Assembly (NCBI GenBank): GCA_009783445.1
Contig: WRFY01000125.1
Coordinates: 41,587-105,586 of the forward strand
DNA: 64,000 nt
From: Candidatus Azobacteroides sp.
GTDB lineage: Bacteria > Bacteroidota > Bacteroidia > Bacteroidales > Azobacteroidaceae
Reading direction: 5' to 3'
Shown: piece by piece, positions 35,257 through 45,900 of the stretch
How the letters are laid out: every line of letters starts with the position of its first letter
Position numbering within the stretch: position 1 is the stretch's first letter
Position numbers and translations under genes: made by a program
Notes under the pieces: generated by a model
The model's database searches: none
The model's input: the letters and a program-made list of their open reading frames with translations, nothing else
Told to the model about the DNA's origin: nothing

Positions 35257-38172
35257 ATGAATAATCATAAGTGTATTTCAACATCTCTTTCAAAAGAATT
35301 GGGAAAAGGCGGATTTGTTTCCCGCCATTTGGGAGTGAACGAAAAAGAGATTGAAACCATGATGGCCAAAATCGGCGTCAATAGTTTGGAACAACTCATC
35401 GAAGAAACGATTCCGGAGAATATTCGTTTAAAAAATGAACTGGAACTTCCAGAAGCAATGACCGAACGAGAATACATGGAACATATAGCCGAAGTAGCTT
35501 CCAAAAATGAACTATTTACTTCGTATATTGGCATGGGTTGGTATGATACCTGTACGCCTCCGGCCATTATCCGCAATGTGTTTGAAAATCCGGTTTGGTA
35601 TACTTCCTATACGCCCTACCAGGCTGAAATTTCACAGGGACGCCTCGAAGCCTTATTGAATTTTCAAACCATGATCTGTGATTTGACGGCGCTTCCCCTG
35701 GCCAATTGTTCGCTTCTCGATGAAGCGACTGCCGCAGCCGAAGCCGCCCACATGCTTTTCCAAACTCGAAGTCGAGAACAAATCAAGCAGAATGCGAACC
35801 TATTGTTTGTCGACCAGAAAATATTCGATTCTACCTTAGCCGTCTTGCATACTCGGACACAACCGCAAGGCATTCGACTTGTTATAGGCGATTACCGGCA
35901 ATGGGATCAAATAGTCGAATCGCTGCAAGGGCAACTATTCGGAGCGCTGTTGCAATATCCCAACGCCGACGGATCAGTAGGAGATTACCAGACCTTGGTA
36001 GAAAAAGTTCATGCGCAAGGAGCTAAAGTAGCCGTCGCTGCCGATTTGTTGAGTTTGTGTTTGTTGACTCCTCCGGGAGAATGGGGCGCCGACGTGGTTT
36101 TCGGTTCTTCCCAGCGGTTTGGAATTCCGATGTATTACGGAGGACCTTCTGCCGCTTATTTTGCGGCAAAAGAAGAATACAAACGCTACTTGCCGGGAAG
36201 AATCATTGGCATTTCCAAAGACGTCTATGGAAAAAGAGCTTTGCGATTGGCCTTGCAGACCCGCGAACAGCATATCAAACGGGAAAAAGCCACCAGCAAC
36301 ATTTGCACGGCGCAAGCTTTGTTAGCCACCATGTCTTCATTTTATGCAATCTATCATGGTCCGGAAGGATTGAAAAAAATAGCTGAAAGAATTCATGCGT
36401 ATGCCGGTTTTCTTGCTGACGAATTATCGAAAATGGCTTATGTACAAGAAAATAAAAACTATTTCGATACTTTGAAAATAGATTTGCCTCTGGACGCTTC
36501 GATGGATATTTTGCGGGAAACTGCGTTAGAATGTAAAGTCAATCTCCGTTACTTTGAAGACGGAAAGATAGGGATCAGCATCGACGAAACGACATTGCCG
36601 GAAGATATAGGCGTTTTGCTGTACATCTTTTCGTCGGCAATCCAAAAAGAAATTTTGCTGGAAAGAGATATTCCAGAACAGATTTATCTGGATGCTTCCT
36701 TGCTGCGGACCTCTCCATATCTGACTCACGAAGTTTTCCATGCGTATCATACCGAAACGGAATTGATGCGTTACATTAAAAAATTAGAACGACGCGATAT
36801 TTCGTTGGCTCACTCCATGATTTCTTTAGGTTCTTGTACCATGAAGTTGAATGCGGCTGCGGAAATGTTGCCGTTAAACGATCCCCATTGGGCCAACATT
36901 CATCCATACGCTCCGGAAGATCAAGTAGAAGGATACAGCGAACTGATAGAAAATCTATCCTCGTATTTGGGCTGTATTACCGGTTTGCCGGGAGTCAGTT
37001 TCCAACCCAATTCAGGAGCCGCTGGAGAATACGCCGGTTTGATGACCATTCGCGAATACCTCAAGTCGACAGGACAGGGGCAGCGGAACATTGTTCTCAT
37101 TCCGGCCTCCGCGCACGGAACCAATCCGGCATCGGCTATTCAGGCCGGATTTCAAACTTTAACCATCCAGTGCGATCCCCACGGCAATACGGATATAAAC
37201 GATTTGAAAATAAAAGCGGAAGAGAACAAAGAAAACCTGGCGGCTTTTATGATTACGTATCCTTCTACGCATGGCATCTTTGAAGCCAACATTGTAGAGA
37301 TGTGCCGGATTGTCCATGTCAACGGCGGACAGGTATACATGGATGGCGCCAACATGAACGCCCAGGTAGGCCTCACCCACCCCGGATATATCGGAGCCGA
37401 CGTTTGCCATTTGAATCTTCACAAAACGTTTGCAATTCCCCATGGAGGAGGCGGCCCGGGCGAAGGTCCGATCTGCGTAGCTCCTCATCTGATCCCGTTT
37501 TTACCATCCCATCCCGAAAAAGACGGTTCCTGTCGAAATACGGTAGCTTCCTCTCCTTTCGGCAGCGCCGGAATTTTGCCGATTACTTATGGATACATCC
37601 GAATGATGGGCGCTTCCGGCTTGGTTTTGGCCACCCAGATAGCCATTTTGAACGCCAATTATTTGGCTTCCCAATTGGAAGACGCTTACGGAATCGTATA
37701 CAAAGGCGCGCAATCGCGCGTAGGACACGAATTAATTCTCGAATGCCGAAACATCAAATTGTATTCGGGAATCGACGAAACGGATATTGCAAAACGTTTG
37801 ATCGACTTTGGATTTCATGCGCCGACGCTTTCTTTTCCTGTGCACGGTACCTTGATGATCGAACCAACCGAAAGCGAAAGTTTGGCCGAATTGGATCGTT
37901 TTGTGGAAGCCATGATTACAATTCGGAAAGAAATCGAAGAAATAGCCCAAGGACTTTCTGCCAAAGACGACAATGTATTGATCAATGCGCCTCATCCGCA
38001 ATACGAAGTCTGCGGCAACGAATGGAAACATCCGTATTCGCGGACAAAAGCGGCTTTCCCGCTCCCGTGGCTTCAAGAAAACAAATTTTGGGTCAATGTA
38101 GCGCGTGTAGATAACGCTTTCGGCGACCGGAATCTAATAGCGACGCAATGTCCTGAAGCAATTTGCAGTTGA
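35257..38172 (+). CDS. gcvP: Glycine dehydrogenase (decarboxylating), P protein
   Basis: 971 residues, the single-chain P protein of the glycine cleavage complex. The N-terminal half has FVSRHLGVNEKEIETM and YTPYQAEISQGRLEALLNFQ. The C-terminal half has HSMISLGSCTMKLNA and the PLP lysine in DVCHLNLHKTFAIPHGGGGPGEGP (about 700-723). Complete, unbroken. gcvT, gcvH and lpd are not in the window. Confidence 0.96.
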   Translation: MNNHKCISTSLSKELGKGGFVSRHLGVNEKEIETMMAKIGVNSLEQLIEETIPENIRLKNELELPEAMTEREYMEHIAEVASKNELFTSYIGMGWYDTCTPPAIIRNVFENPVWYTSYTPYQAEISQGRLEALLNFQTMICDLTALPLANCSLLDEATAAAEAAHMLFQTRSREQIKQNANLLFVDQKIFDSTLAVLHTRTQPQGIRLVIGDYRQWDQIVESLQGQLFGALLQYPNADGSVGDYQTLVEKVHAQGAKVAVAADLLSLCLLTPPGEWGADVVFGSSQRFGIPMYYGGPSAAYFAAKEEYKRYLPGRIIGISKDVYGKRALRLALQTREQHIKREKATSNICTAQALLATMSSFYAIYHGPEGLKKIAERIHAYAGFLADELSKMAYVQENKNYFDTLKIDLPLDASMDILRETALECKVNLRYFEDGKIGISIDETTLPEDIGVLLYIFSSAIQKEILLERDIPEQIYLDASLLRTSPYLTHEVFHAYHTETELMRYIKKLERRDISLAHSMISLGSCTMKLNAAAEMLPLNDPHWANIHPYAPEDQVEGYSELIENLSSYLGCITGLPGVSFQPNSGAAGEYAGLMTIREYLKSTGQGQRNIVLIPASAHGTNPASAIQAGFQTLTIQCDPHGNTDINDLKIKAEENKENLAAFMITYPSTHGIFEANIVEMCRIVHVNGGQVYMDGANMNAQVGLTHPGYIGADVCHLNLHKTFAIPHGGGGPGEGPICVAPHLIPFLPSHPEKDGSCRNTVASSPFGSAGILPITYGYIRMMGASGLVLATQIAILNANYLASQLEDAYGIVYKGAQSRVGHELILECRNIKLYSGIDETDIAKRLIDFGFHAPTLSFPVHGTLMIEPTESESLAELDRFVEAMITIRKEIEEIAQGLSAKDDNVLINAPHPQYEVCGNEWKHPYSRTKAAFPLPWLQENKFWVNVARVDNAFGDRNLIATQCPEAICS

Positions 38173-38223
38173 TTCCATTTGATTTTGTAGAACGCCACTC
38201 AACCCTAAAATCCTTAAAATAAA

Positions 38224-38248
38224 AAAACTCGCTGATTTAGCGAGTTTT
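38224..38248. terminator. Bidirectional terminator between gcvP and tRNA-Ser
   Basis: Nine-base stem 38224-38232 / 38240-38248 with a 7-base loop; the minus strand continues with a run of Ts beyond the stem, and the plus strand ends in TTTT. It can serve both the gcvP transcript and the tRNA gene. Confidence 0.75.
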
Positions 38249-38253
38249 AGGGG

Positions 38254-38340
38254 CGGAAAGCGAGGGATTCGAACCCCCGGTACAGTTACCCGTACACCGC
38301 ATTTCGAGTGCGGCCCGATCGACCACTCCGGCAGCTTTCC
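38254..38340 (-). tRNA. tRNA-Ser (CGA anticodon)
   Basis: 87 bases, minus strand. The seven-base acceptor stem (GGAAAGC with GCUUUCC, then G) pairs, the anticodon loop is CUCGAAA, giving CGA, and a long serine-type variable arm (GUACGGGUAACUGUAC) precedes the T-arm GGGGGUUCGAAUCCCUC. CCA is not encoded. A -7 box lies at 38380-38387. Confidence 0.96.
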
Positions 38341-38379
38341 CTTTTTTCAAGATTTCAAAATTTTTCAAATTTTACGGTG

Positions 38380-38387
38380 CAAAAATA
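38380..38387 (-). promoter_or_regulatory. -7 box (TATTTTTG) for tRNA-Ser
   Basis: CAAAAATA on the plus strand, 40 bases upstream of the tRNA 5' end, fits the TAnnTTTG element. Confidence 0.5.
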
Positions 38388-38462
38388 CAATTTTATTGGT
38401 TACCAAAAAACGAAATCAAAATAAATATTGTTTTTCAAATCATAATAAATGAGTTTTATTTT

Positions 38463-39776
38463 TTATTTTTCCCGCATGAACACATTAATCGGCGTACCTC
38501 TCAGATTCCAATGTTTACGCAATTGGTTTTCCAAAAAGCGTTTGTAAGGTTCTTTTACCCATTGAGGCAAATTACAGAAAAACACAAAACTTGGAACTGC
38601 CGTATTCGGCAATTGAGTGATGTATTTAATTTTTACCACTTTTCCTTTATTCATAGGGGGAGGCGTTTTTTCAATGATCGGAAGCAAAACTTCATTTAGT
38701 TTATGAGTAGGTATTTTTGTTTTCCGTACCTCATAAACCTCTTTCGCTGTTTCCAAAACTTTGTATATCCGCTGTTTAGTAAGAGCCGAAGCAAAAATAA
38801 TCGGTACGTCGACCCATGGAGCTATTCGTTCGCGGACCGCATTTTCAAAAACGCTGATCACTTGCTGATTTTTGTTTTCAACCAAATCCCATTTGTTTAC
38901 TACAATTACCAGGCCTTTTTTATTCTTTTGAATCAATGAGAAAATATTAATGTCCTGCGATTCGATTCCGCGAGTGGCGTCGATCATCAAGATGCAGACG
39001 TCTGCATTTTCGATGGCGCGAATGGCGCGAATCACCGAATAGTATTCCAAATCTTCATTTACTTTCCCTTTTTTACGAATTCCTGCTGTATCGACTAAAT
39101 AAAATGTGAGTCCGAATTTATTATAAAGGGTATAAATAGAATCGCGCGTAGTACCTGCAATATCCGTTACAATATTTCGCTCTTCCCCTATAAAAGCATT
39201 GAGTAGGGAAGATTTACCAGAATTGGGACGGCCTACTATTGCTATTTTGGGAAAATCTTCTTCCCCGCTTTCTTCCGGTTTTTTAGTAAATTTGGCAACC
39301 AACGCATCCAATAAATCGCCTGTGCCGGAACCGTTGATAGCGGAAATATTGTAGGGGTCTCCCAATCCCAAGGCATAAAATTCGGCCGATTGAGGATATA
39401 ATTCAAATGTATCCGCTTTATTGGAAACGAGGATAACCGGTTTTTTCCCTTTGCGAAGCATGGCTGCCACTTGCTGATCCAAATCGGTTGTTCCATGCAA
39501 AACATCTACTAAAAATAAAATGACATCGGCCTCTTCAATGGCAATTTGAACTTGTTTGTTGATTTCTTCTTCAAAAATGTCTTCCGAATTTACCACCCAC
39601 CCGCCGGTATCAATGACCGAAAATTCCTGTCCTCCCCATTCCGCCTTACCATATTGGCGATCGCGGGTAGTACCGGAGGTTTCATCCACAATGGCTTGCC
39701 TACTTTGAGTCAAACGATTGAATAAGGCTGATTTGCCCACATTGGGACGACCTACTATGGCTACAATATTACTCAT
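38463..39776 (-). CDS. der: Ribosome biogenesis GTPase Der (EngA)
   Basis: 437 residues. Two tandem GTPase domains: [14 protein letters not shown] (about 8-21) with DTGG and NKAD, and a second [14 protein letters not shown] (about 182-195) with [10 protein letters not shown] and NKWD. A C-terminal KH-like domain follows ([21 protein letters not shown]). Required for 50S assembly. Last gene of DUF177-rpmF-fabH-era-der; 13 bases separate it from era. Confidence 0.97.
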   Translation of the reverse strand: MSNIVAIVGRPNVGKSALFNRLTQSRQAIVDETSGTTRDRQYGKAEWGGQEFSVIDTGGWVVNSEDIFEEEINKQVQIAIEEADVILFLVDVLHGTTDLDQQVAAMLRKGKKPVILVSNKADTFELYPQSAEFYALGLGDPYNISAINGSGTGDLLDALVAKFTKKPEESGEEDFPKIAIVGRPNSGKSSLLNAFIGEERNIVTDIAGTTRDSIYTLYNKFGLTFYLVDTAGIRKKGKVNEDLEYYSVIRAIRAIENADVCILMIDATRGIESQDINIFSLIQKNKKGLVIVVNKWDLVENKNQQVISVFENAVRERIAPWVDVPIIFASALTKQRIYKVLETAKEVYEVRKTKIPTHKLNEVLLPIIEKTPPPMNKGKVVKIKYITQLPNTAVPSFVFFCNLPQWVKEPYKRFLENQLRKHWNLRGTPINVFMREK

Positions 39777-39789
39777 ATTTTTGTATGCT

Positions 39790-40671
39790 TCATTCTAATT
39801 TATATCCAAAACTTTTCAGCAATTGATCTCTGTTTCTCCAATCTTTTTCTACTTTGACGAATATTTCGAGAAAGATTTTTTTGTTGAAAAACTTTTCTAT
39901 CTCTTTTCGCGCCATAGAACCTACTTTTTTGATCGCTTTTCCTTTATCGCCGATAATTATTCCTTTCTGGGAATCTCGCTCCACCACAATCAGCGTTTTG
40001 ATCCGGATGATGTCTTTCGATTCTTCAAAAGCCTCTACCACTACTTCTACCGAATAGGGTATTTCTTTCTGGTAGTACAAAAAGATTTTTTCGCGTATGA
40101 TTTCGGTCACAAAAAAGCGAGCTGGACGGTCGGTCATAGCGTCTTTTTCAAAGTAGGGCGGCGATTCGGGAATCAACTCTTCAATCCTTTTTTTCAAGTA
40201 ATCGATATTAAATCGATGAATAGCCGATAAAGGGATAATTTCCGCTTGCGGAAGTATTTCTTTCCATTCGATTACTTTTTCTTCCAGTTCTTTCTGATTA
40301 GAAAGATCTATTTTATTAATAATCAACAAAATAGGAGAACTAACCGCTTTTACCTTCTGGAGAAAAAAATCATTTTTATCCGGTTTTTCAACGACGTCGC
40401 TTACATAAACCAATACATCTGCATCGTTCAAAGCCGATTCGGAAAAATTGAGCATATTTTCCTGGAGTTTGTAACTGGGACGGAGAACGCCCGGCGTATC
40501 GGAATACACGATTTGCATATCTTCCGTATTGACGATTCCCATAATCCGATGGCGGGTCGTTTGTGCCTTAGAAGTGATGATGGAGAGTTTTTCTCCTACC
40601 AAAAGATTCATCAAGGTAGACTTACCCACATTCGGATTTCCAACGATATTTACAAATCCTGATTTATGCAT
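39790..40671 (-). CDS. era: GTPase Era
   Basis: 293 residues. G domain: [21 protein letters not shown] (about 10-30), SDTPG, NKID. C-terminal KH domain with [24 protein letters not shown] (about 242-265). Binds 16S rRNA near its 3' end in 30S maturation. In the same operon as der and fabH. Confidence 0.97.
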   Translation of the reverse strand: MHKSGFVNIVGNPNVGKSTLMNLLVGEKLSIITSKAQTTRHRIMGIVNTEDMQIVYSDTPGVLRPSYKLQENMLNFSESALNDADVLVYVSDVVEKPDKNDFFLQKVKAVSSPILLIINKIDLSNQKELEEKVIEWKEILPQAEIIPLSAIHRFNIDYLKKRIEELIPESPPYFEKDAMTDRPARFFVTEIIREKIFLYYQKEIPYSVEVVVEAFEESKDIIRIKTLIVVERDSQKGIIIGDKGKAIKKVGSMARKEIEKFFNKKIFLEIFVKVEKDWRNRDQLLKSFGYKLE

Positions 40672-40692
40672 ACAAAAAGAATGAAAAAGCCT

Positions 40693-41706
40693 TTACGCGC
40701 TTCCGTTTGTTAGATTATATCCCCATTTCAAATAAGTAGCGCCCCAGGTAAAACCTGCGCCAAAAGCCGTAAGAATGAGATTATCGCCTTTATGCAAGCG
40801 AGGTTCCCATTCCCATAAACAAATCGGGATCGTTCCAGCGCTGGTATTTCCGTATTTGTCGATATTGATCATCACTTTTTCGATAGGAATTTCCAAACGA
40901 TCTGCTACCAAGTCAATAATCCGCATATTGGCTTGATGCGGTACAATCCAGTGAATTTGATCCCTCGATAAATTGTTTCTTTTGATCAACTCTTCGCATG
41001 CACTGACCATGTTGGAAATGGCATGTTTGAATACCACTTTGCCATCTTGCCAGATGTAATGAAGCCGATTGTTGATCGTTTCGTGGGAGGAAGGATTGAC
41101 CGAACCGCCTCCGTACATGTGTAAATACTCCGGAGAACTTCCATCGGAATACAATACGGAATCCATTATTCCTATTGGCTCGGTAGTGGCTTCCAGCAAA
41201 GCGCAACCGCAACCATCTCCAAAAATAGGACAGGTGTTTCTGTCCTCATAATCGGTGACTGTAGAAAGTACATCTCCCGCAATCACCATTACTTTTTTAT
41301 ACTTTCCGGAAACAATAAAACTTTCCGCCACTTCTAAGGCGTAAATGAAACCGCTGCATGCAGCTTCCAAATCGAAACCGAAGGCTCGCGTCATTCCTGT
41401 TTGAGCTGCAGTCAAGGCCGCCGAGCAAGGCAGCAGGTAATCGGGGGTAGAGGTTGCAAAAACGACTGCGTCTACTGAAAGCGGATCGAAATTATGCCGG
41501 CTTTTCAAATCTTCTACGGCTTTTGTTGCCAACCACGAAACTCCTCGTCCCTCTTCCGCCTTCAAAATTCTTCTTTCCTTGATGCCAATCCTTTTGATAA
41601 TCCATTCGTCGGATGTTTCGACCATCGTGGACAGTTCTTCGTTGGTCAAGCGGTAATTAGGAACATAACTGCCTACGCCTGTAATAACAGCATAAATCTT
41701 ACTCAT
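40693..41706 (-). CDS. fabH: Beta-ketoacyl-ACP synthase III
   Basis: 337 residues from the ATG at 41706 (MSKIYAVITGVGSYVPNYRL). The frame stays open upstream to 41931, but that extension reads through the hairpin and into rpmF on the same strand and is not protein-like. Catalytic Cys117 in LEAACSGF, His in WIVPHQANMRIID and Asn in YGNTSAGT. Starts type II fatty acid synthesis from acetyl-CoA and malonyl-ACP. Follows rpmF after a long inverted repeat. Confidence 0.96.
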   Translation of the reverse strand: MSKIYAVITGVGSYVPNYRLTNEELSTMVETSDEWIIKRIGIKERRILKAEEGRGVSWLATKAVEDLKSRHNFDPLSVDAVVFATSTPDYLLPCSAALTAAQTGMTRAFGFDLEAACSGFIYALEVAESFIVSGKYKKVMVIAGDVLSTVTDYEDRNTCPIFGDGCGCALLEATTEPIGIMDSVLYSDGSSPEYLHMYGGGSVNPSSHETINNRLHYIWQDGKVVFKHAISNMVSACEELIKRNNLSRDQIHWIVPHQANMRIIDLVADRLEIPIEKVMINIDKYGNTSAGTIPICLWEWEPRLHKGDNLILTAFGAGFTWGATYLKWGYNLTNGSA

Positions 41707-41734
41707 ATCATCCCTATAAAACGTTAATAGAAAT

Positions 41735-41775
41735 GCCCTAAAAAGGATCACGTTTATTTTATCCTTTTTTAGGGC
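41735..41775 (-). terminator. Inverted repeat between rpmF and fabH
   Basis: GCCCTAAAAAGGAT at 41735-41748 pairs with 41761-41775 with one bulged T, leaving a 12-base loop. It lies 28 bases upstream of the fabH ATG and 40 bases after the rpmF stop. No separate fabH promoter is visible, so this may be a partial terminator or processing hairpin within the operon rather than a full stop. Confidence 0.55.
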
Positions 41776-41815
41776 CTTCTTTCTTAATAGTATATCAGGG
41801 GGGTACATTAATGGC

Positions 41816-42016
41816 CTAAGCGTTTTTTGCTTCGGCAGCTTTGTCAATGATAACTTTACCCTTGTAATATAACCTTCCCTCATACCAATGCGCTCTGTGA
41901 TAGAGATGGTATTCGTTTGTTGTTGGGTCAAGAGCTATCTGAGGAAGGACTGCTTTATCGTGCGTTCTTCTTTTATCTCTTCTGGTCTTACCAATTCTTC
42001 GTTTAGGGTGTGCCAT
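41816..42016 (-). CDS. rpmF: 50S ribosomal protein bL32
   Basis: 66 residues: starts [20 protein letters not shown], continues [20 protein letters not shown]. Lacks the zinc-binding cysteines of some L32 proteins, which is normal in Bacteroidetes. Between DUF177 and fabH, the standard order. Confidence 0.96.
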   Translation of the reverse strand: MAHPKRRIGKTRRDKRRTHDKAVLPQIALDPTTNEYHLYHRAHWYEGRLYYKGKVIIDKAAEAKNA

Positions 42017-42046
42017 TTTCTATTTCTATTATTTAAAAATGATTGA

Positions 42047-42622
42047 TTAATCTTCCTTGAAATCATTTAGTGCATCCCACCGAGGATCATTATTGTCATC
42101 CATATCGTCATCGTTGAGGATTATATCGTCGCCGTCGTCCATATCAAACGAACCGTCGTCATCCGTCGATTTAACCGTATGCTTTTTTAATTTGGAAGTC
42201 ATTTGTTTATTGCATTTTCCTGCCGCGTGAACGTGTTTAAGCGGAATCGCTAAAGCAACAAATTCGTACAGAAACCATGCCAGATTAATAACTCCTTCCG
42301 ATTCGGGAATAACGACAATATCGTCGCTTTCTTCCGAAAAATCTTTTCCGAATTTTACCGTTAAGCGCGCATTGGTCTCAATAGGGTAATCCATATCGTC
42401 CAAACACCTATCGCATGGAACAATTGCTATTCCTTTCAGATTAAACGCCAGATTAAAACTGCTTTTCGTTTTTGTTATAACGAGCTTTACATTGATTTTA
42501 CCCTTCCGGACGTCTTCTCCATCAATATTAGTGAAAAACTGATTATCCAACAGATATTCATATTCTTGAACATCCTGCTGCATGCTTTTCAAATCTACTT
42601 TATATAAATCAAACTTTCCCAA
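42047..42622 (-). CDS. DUF177 (YceD-like) protein
   Basis: 191 residues from a TTG at 42622, giving the family start MGKFDLYKVDLKSM; a second TTG at 42628 is also possible, and no in-frame ATG lies upstream before the stop. Contains ILVKFG-like RLTVKFGKDFSEESDD and CDRCLDDMDYPI, the DUF177 core with a CxxC pair. Acidic tail (DGSFDMDDGDDIILNDDDMDD). YceD-type proteins are linked to 23S rRNA/L32 accumulation. Promoter at 42646-42653. Confidence 0.85.
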   Translation of the reverse strand: MGKFDLYKVDLKSMQQDVQEYEYLLDNQFFTNIDGEDVRKGKINVKLVITKTKSSFNLAFNLKGIAIVPCDRCLDDMDYPIETNARLTVKFGKDFSEESDDIVVIPESEGVINLAWFLYEFVALAIPLKHVHAAGKCNKQMTSKLKKHTVKSTDDDGSFDMDDGDDIILNDDDMDDNNDPRWDALNDFKED

Positions 42623-42645
42623 ACACAATGACTTTTAAAACGCTG

Positions 42646-42653
42646 CAAAGGTA
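42646..42653 (-). promoter_or_regulatory. -7 box (TACCTTTG) for DUF177-rpmF-fabH-era-der
   Basis: CAAAGGTA on the plus strand, about 24 bases upstream of the chosen TTG start. The short distance supports the TTG start over longer options. Confidence 0.62.
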
Positions 42654-42990
42654 AAAAATTTTCTTAAACAAACAAAACGAAAAAAAGAATATGCAAAATC
42701 TTTTTTCGGAACGATCGCGTCATTTCCGTAGACTGAAACATACAATAAACCAAGCGTCGTCTCCTGCGGGACGACTTAGTTTACAGTTCAGCTATTTCTT
42801 CTTCGTCGTTATTTTTATTTCTGCGCTTTGCAGGCCGTTCGACTATGCTTCTGTTTCATTTCCCCGCAGCAGCTTTCGATGCCTCTTCCTTATATTAGGA
42901 TAATTATACAAAAAAGCCAAGAAAGAATTTTATTTCATTTCTTGACTTTTCTGAACTAAATTAATTAACTTCTTTTGGTTTTTTTATTTT
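42654..42990. other. Intergenic region
   Basis: Between the DUF177 promoter and the 3' end of the first large surface-protein gene. It holds the terminator at 42911-42950. A 70-codon plus-strand frame (42691-42903) has no recognisable features and overlaps nothing else; I do not call it. A small GTCGTC/GACGAC inverted repeat near 42756 is weak. Confidence 0.4.
42911..42950 (-). terminator. Terminator after surface-protein gene 1
   Basis: On the minus strand AAAAGTCAAGAAA pairs with TTTCTTGGCTTTTT, and a T-run follows. An almost identical element follows the paralogous gene at 46687-46727. Confidence 0.7.
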
Positions 42991-45900
42991 TTATTCAGCA
43001 ATACAACGCACAGAAAGCATCATGGTGAAATACAGAGAATTTACCTGTCTACTGGACGAGGTGAATTCCAAAATGGAAGCCAATGCAACGGACTGGGAAG
43101 TACCATAATGGTCAAAGGAAGAACTCCAGTAACGTCCGGTTGCTCCGCGTAGATCCAAGTTTCCTCCATTTAAGCTGTGAGAACCCCCAGCCGGCAAGTA
43201 TAATCCGTCGCCAATGAATATTCCGCTGGAGAAATTTGCAGCATTGTTATTCCACGTGCCTATGTTGCGTATGGAATTGTTACTTAATGCGCCCTGCCAT
43301 TGAGCGGCTGTCGGAACCCGGTAACCCATAGGACAAGGGTCGTTCGCCGTTTTTTCATTGTTATTCCATGCGTCGACGGGTGCGTAAGCGCTGTTCCAAC
43401 CGGGAGCGCCAACGTCGCTTACCGTTGCAGCCGCTTGGCTGCGTCCAAATTGGTAGTAAGAACCATTCAGTCCGGACGCCGGAGAAAGCGGATTCAGCGA
43501 TTGATTCGCTCCTAAATTATAGCACATGAACGATTTCCATTCATTGGAACTGATCTTGGCTCCACAGCAAATACAATCTTGAATCGAAATAATCAACGGA
43601 ACCGAATAATTGGTAGAACCCACTGTATATACTGCATATAATCTTATTTTGGCAGCCTGCGCCCGCGTGCGTCCCACAATCAGCGGATTGCTGTCCGCCG
43701 AATTCAAATTCGTCTTGAAATTCAACACAATCGTTGCCGTATTTCCGGAAGCAATAGACGTGCCGCTATAATTAACCGTATAAGGAGAGGTTTCATCCAA
43801 TACATTTTCCGGATCAACTACCACAAAACGGAAGTTGTTTCCTGCCTCTTTTGCAGTAAAGGTATATAATTTATCGTTCAGGGATAGGGAAGCAAAAGAG
43901 GTTTTATTGGCTAATCGGCCGTCTCTGTTTCCGCAATCGCCTCCAAAATTCGATTCGACAATATCAAAGCAAATTTTACCCGCCAAAGTACCTTTTCCGG
44001 TGGCCATATTGGCTGGATCGTCGCTTACCGTTAAGGTAAAGAGTGGAGAATCAGCATGAGTACCGCAACCATTGGCTACTCGACACCAATAGCTTACGGT
44101 TCCCGTTTGAGTTGGGGTACAAACGAAGGAGGAAATACTTCCTACTTCTGCATCCATATCCCCTACGTTATTACCCTTGTACCATTTATAATTTGCTTGA
44201 TTGAGATTGTTTGCCGTCACGCTTAAAGTAACCGAATTGCCTACGATCGTTGCAATGTTTTTCGGACCCACCGGACTGGTGATTACCGGCGCTGGACAAA
44301 CATTTGACAGGTGTATCGTCTTCTGCAAAATGGGGACGCTTACATCTTGTCCGCAAGCATTGACGCCTCGAACTGTTATTTTTACGCTATCGCTATTTGC
44401 GTTAGCCGCGGTTGGATATACTACCGAAACGCGCGAGTTTCCCTGACCCACTGTGAGATAGGCCGCTGTAACGTCTATTCCGCCCATTTCGAGAGTCCAT
44501 GTATAAGTAACCGGTCCATTCGTACCCGCTACTTCAAGGGTTTTCTGGTCGCCGTAATAGGCGTCTTGCGGTTCTTCAACCCAAGTAAGGCGAGTAAAGT
44601 CGAACAGAGTAACCGTTTTTACGGCCGACATCTGGCTGACGCAGCCTCCATCGGATACCGTAGCAGTATAGTTGCCCGGTTGAGTCACCTGAATGCTGGG
44701 TCCCGTTACTCCCGTCATCACGGCGCCGTCCTTGTACCATACCACTATAGGCGAACTGGCTTGCGTGATGACGGAAAGAGAAGTGTTTCCTCCGCACAAC
44801 GAGGAAGAGCCGGTGATCAACGGAATAGCCGGCGCTGGAGTAGCGTCTATGGGTACATTCGCGCTGATTTCACTTGCACAACCGCTGCCGGTAGCCCGCA
44901 ACCGGATGACAACGCTGGACGCCGAGGGCAGCGGATAATAAATACCGGTACCCGTGCCGATTTGCGTATTGTCGGCATACCAGGTATAGGCATATTGAGG
45001 ATCGTAATTGTTTACTTCCAAATAGGCGGATCCGTAATTGCAAAAACGCCAATTGGAAGTCACTCCGTTAATTTTCATGCTGGGCGTTGGAACAGGAGAA
45101 CTGGAATTATCTACCCGCACCAGAACCGCTCCCGACAAAAGGGAAGAACAGTCTCCGTCTTCAATCGCCGCTTGCCATACTCCAGCGGCGGCCTGAATTT
45201 CCGTTTGGTTGTCAAACGAAGAACCTTGTTTTACTCCATCTTTGAACCAGACAATTTTGCCTGCTGGAGGATTCACAAGAGTCAGTTTGACGGTACCGCC
45301 CGCGCCGCAAGCAACTCCATTGTTGGCGCTGATGATTTGCTGAGGCGCTTCGGGAGCCGTAGTTTCAGATGCGGAGACTTGTACGGATTGTGAATTGGGA
45401 CATCCGATTTTGTCTCCATACACAATGTATTTACCGGCTTGGGTAGCCATATATTGTACACCGCGGGCCACTTCTTCTCCGTTCAATGTCCAAATATAAG
45501 TTCCGTTCGCTGGACGATTATCCAAATAGAGATAAACCGCTCCGCCCACGCAAAGACTCAACGAATTTTCCGTTTTGATATTCGGAACAGCGCTGGTTGT
45601 TCCGCAACCTGTATTATCGCCCGATTGCTCAAAAACAAAGGTATTCGTATCTCCACAAGGGGTCGTAACCAACAAAAGAGCGTTACGGGAAGATGCGCGG
45701 TCGTTCGGTTGGAATTTTACGGAAAATCTTCCCGCTCCGGCGTCTAAAATCGTTAGATGATCAATGTACTGTTCGCCCGAAATCCAAGTAAAGGAAAAAA
45801 CTCCGGGTTGAGTACAGGAAAGATCAGAAGCCGTATATTTGTTTTCTTTTGATCCATCGAAAGGGAAAGGACTGACATTTCCCGGATCTTCGGTCAATAC

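Noticed and set aside
41707-41931. Extended N-terminus of FabH
   Set aside because: It would read through the inverted repeat and overlap rpmF on the same strand; the ATG at 41706 gives the normal FabH start.
42691-42903. 70-codon plus-strand frame between DUF177 and the first surface-protein gene
   Set aside because: No promoter, no recognisable sequence, biased to Ser/Phe/Arg as expected from an antisense-like chance frame; not called as a gene.
42991-43500. Diversity-generating retroelement target in the FISUMP C-terminus
   Set aside because: The domain is lectin-like, but no reverse transcriptase or template repeat is in the window, and the differences between the two copies include indels and changes of all base types, not adenine-limited substitutions.
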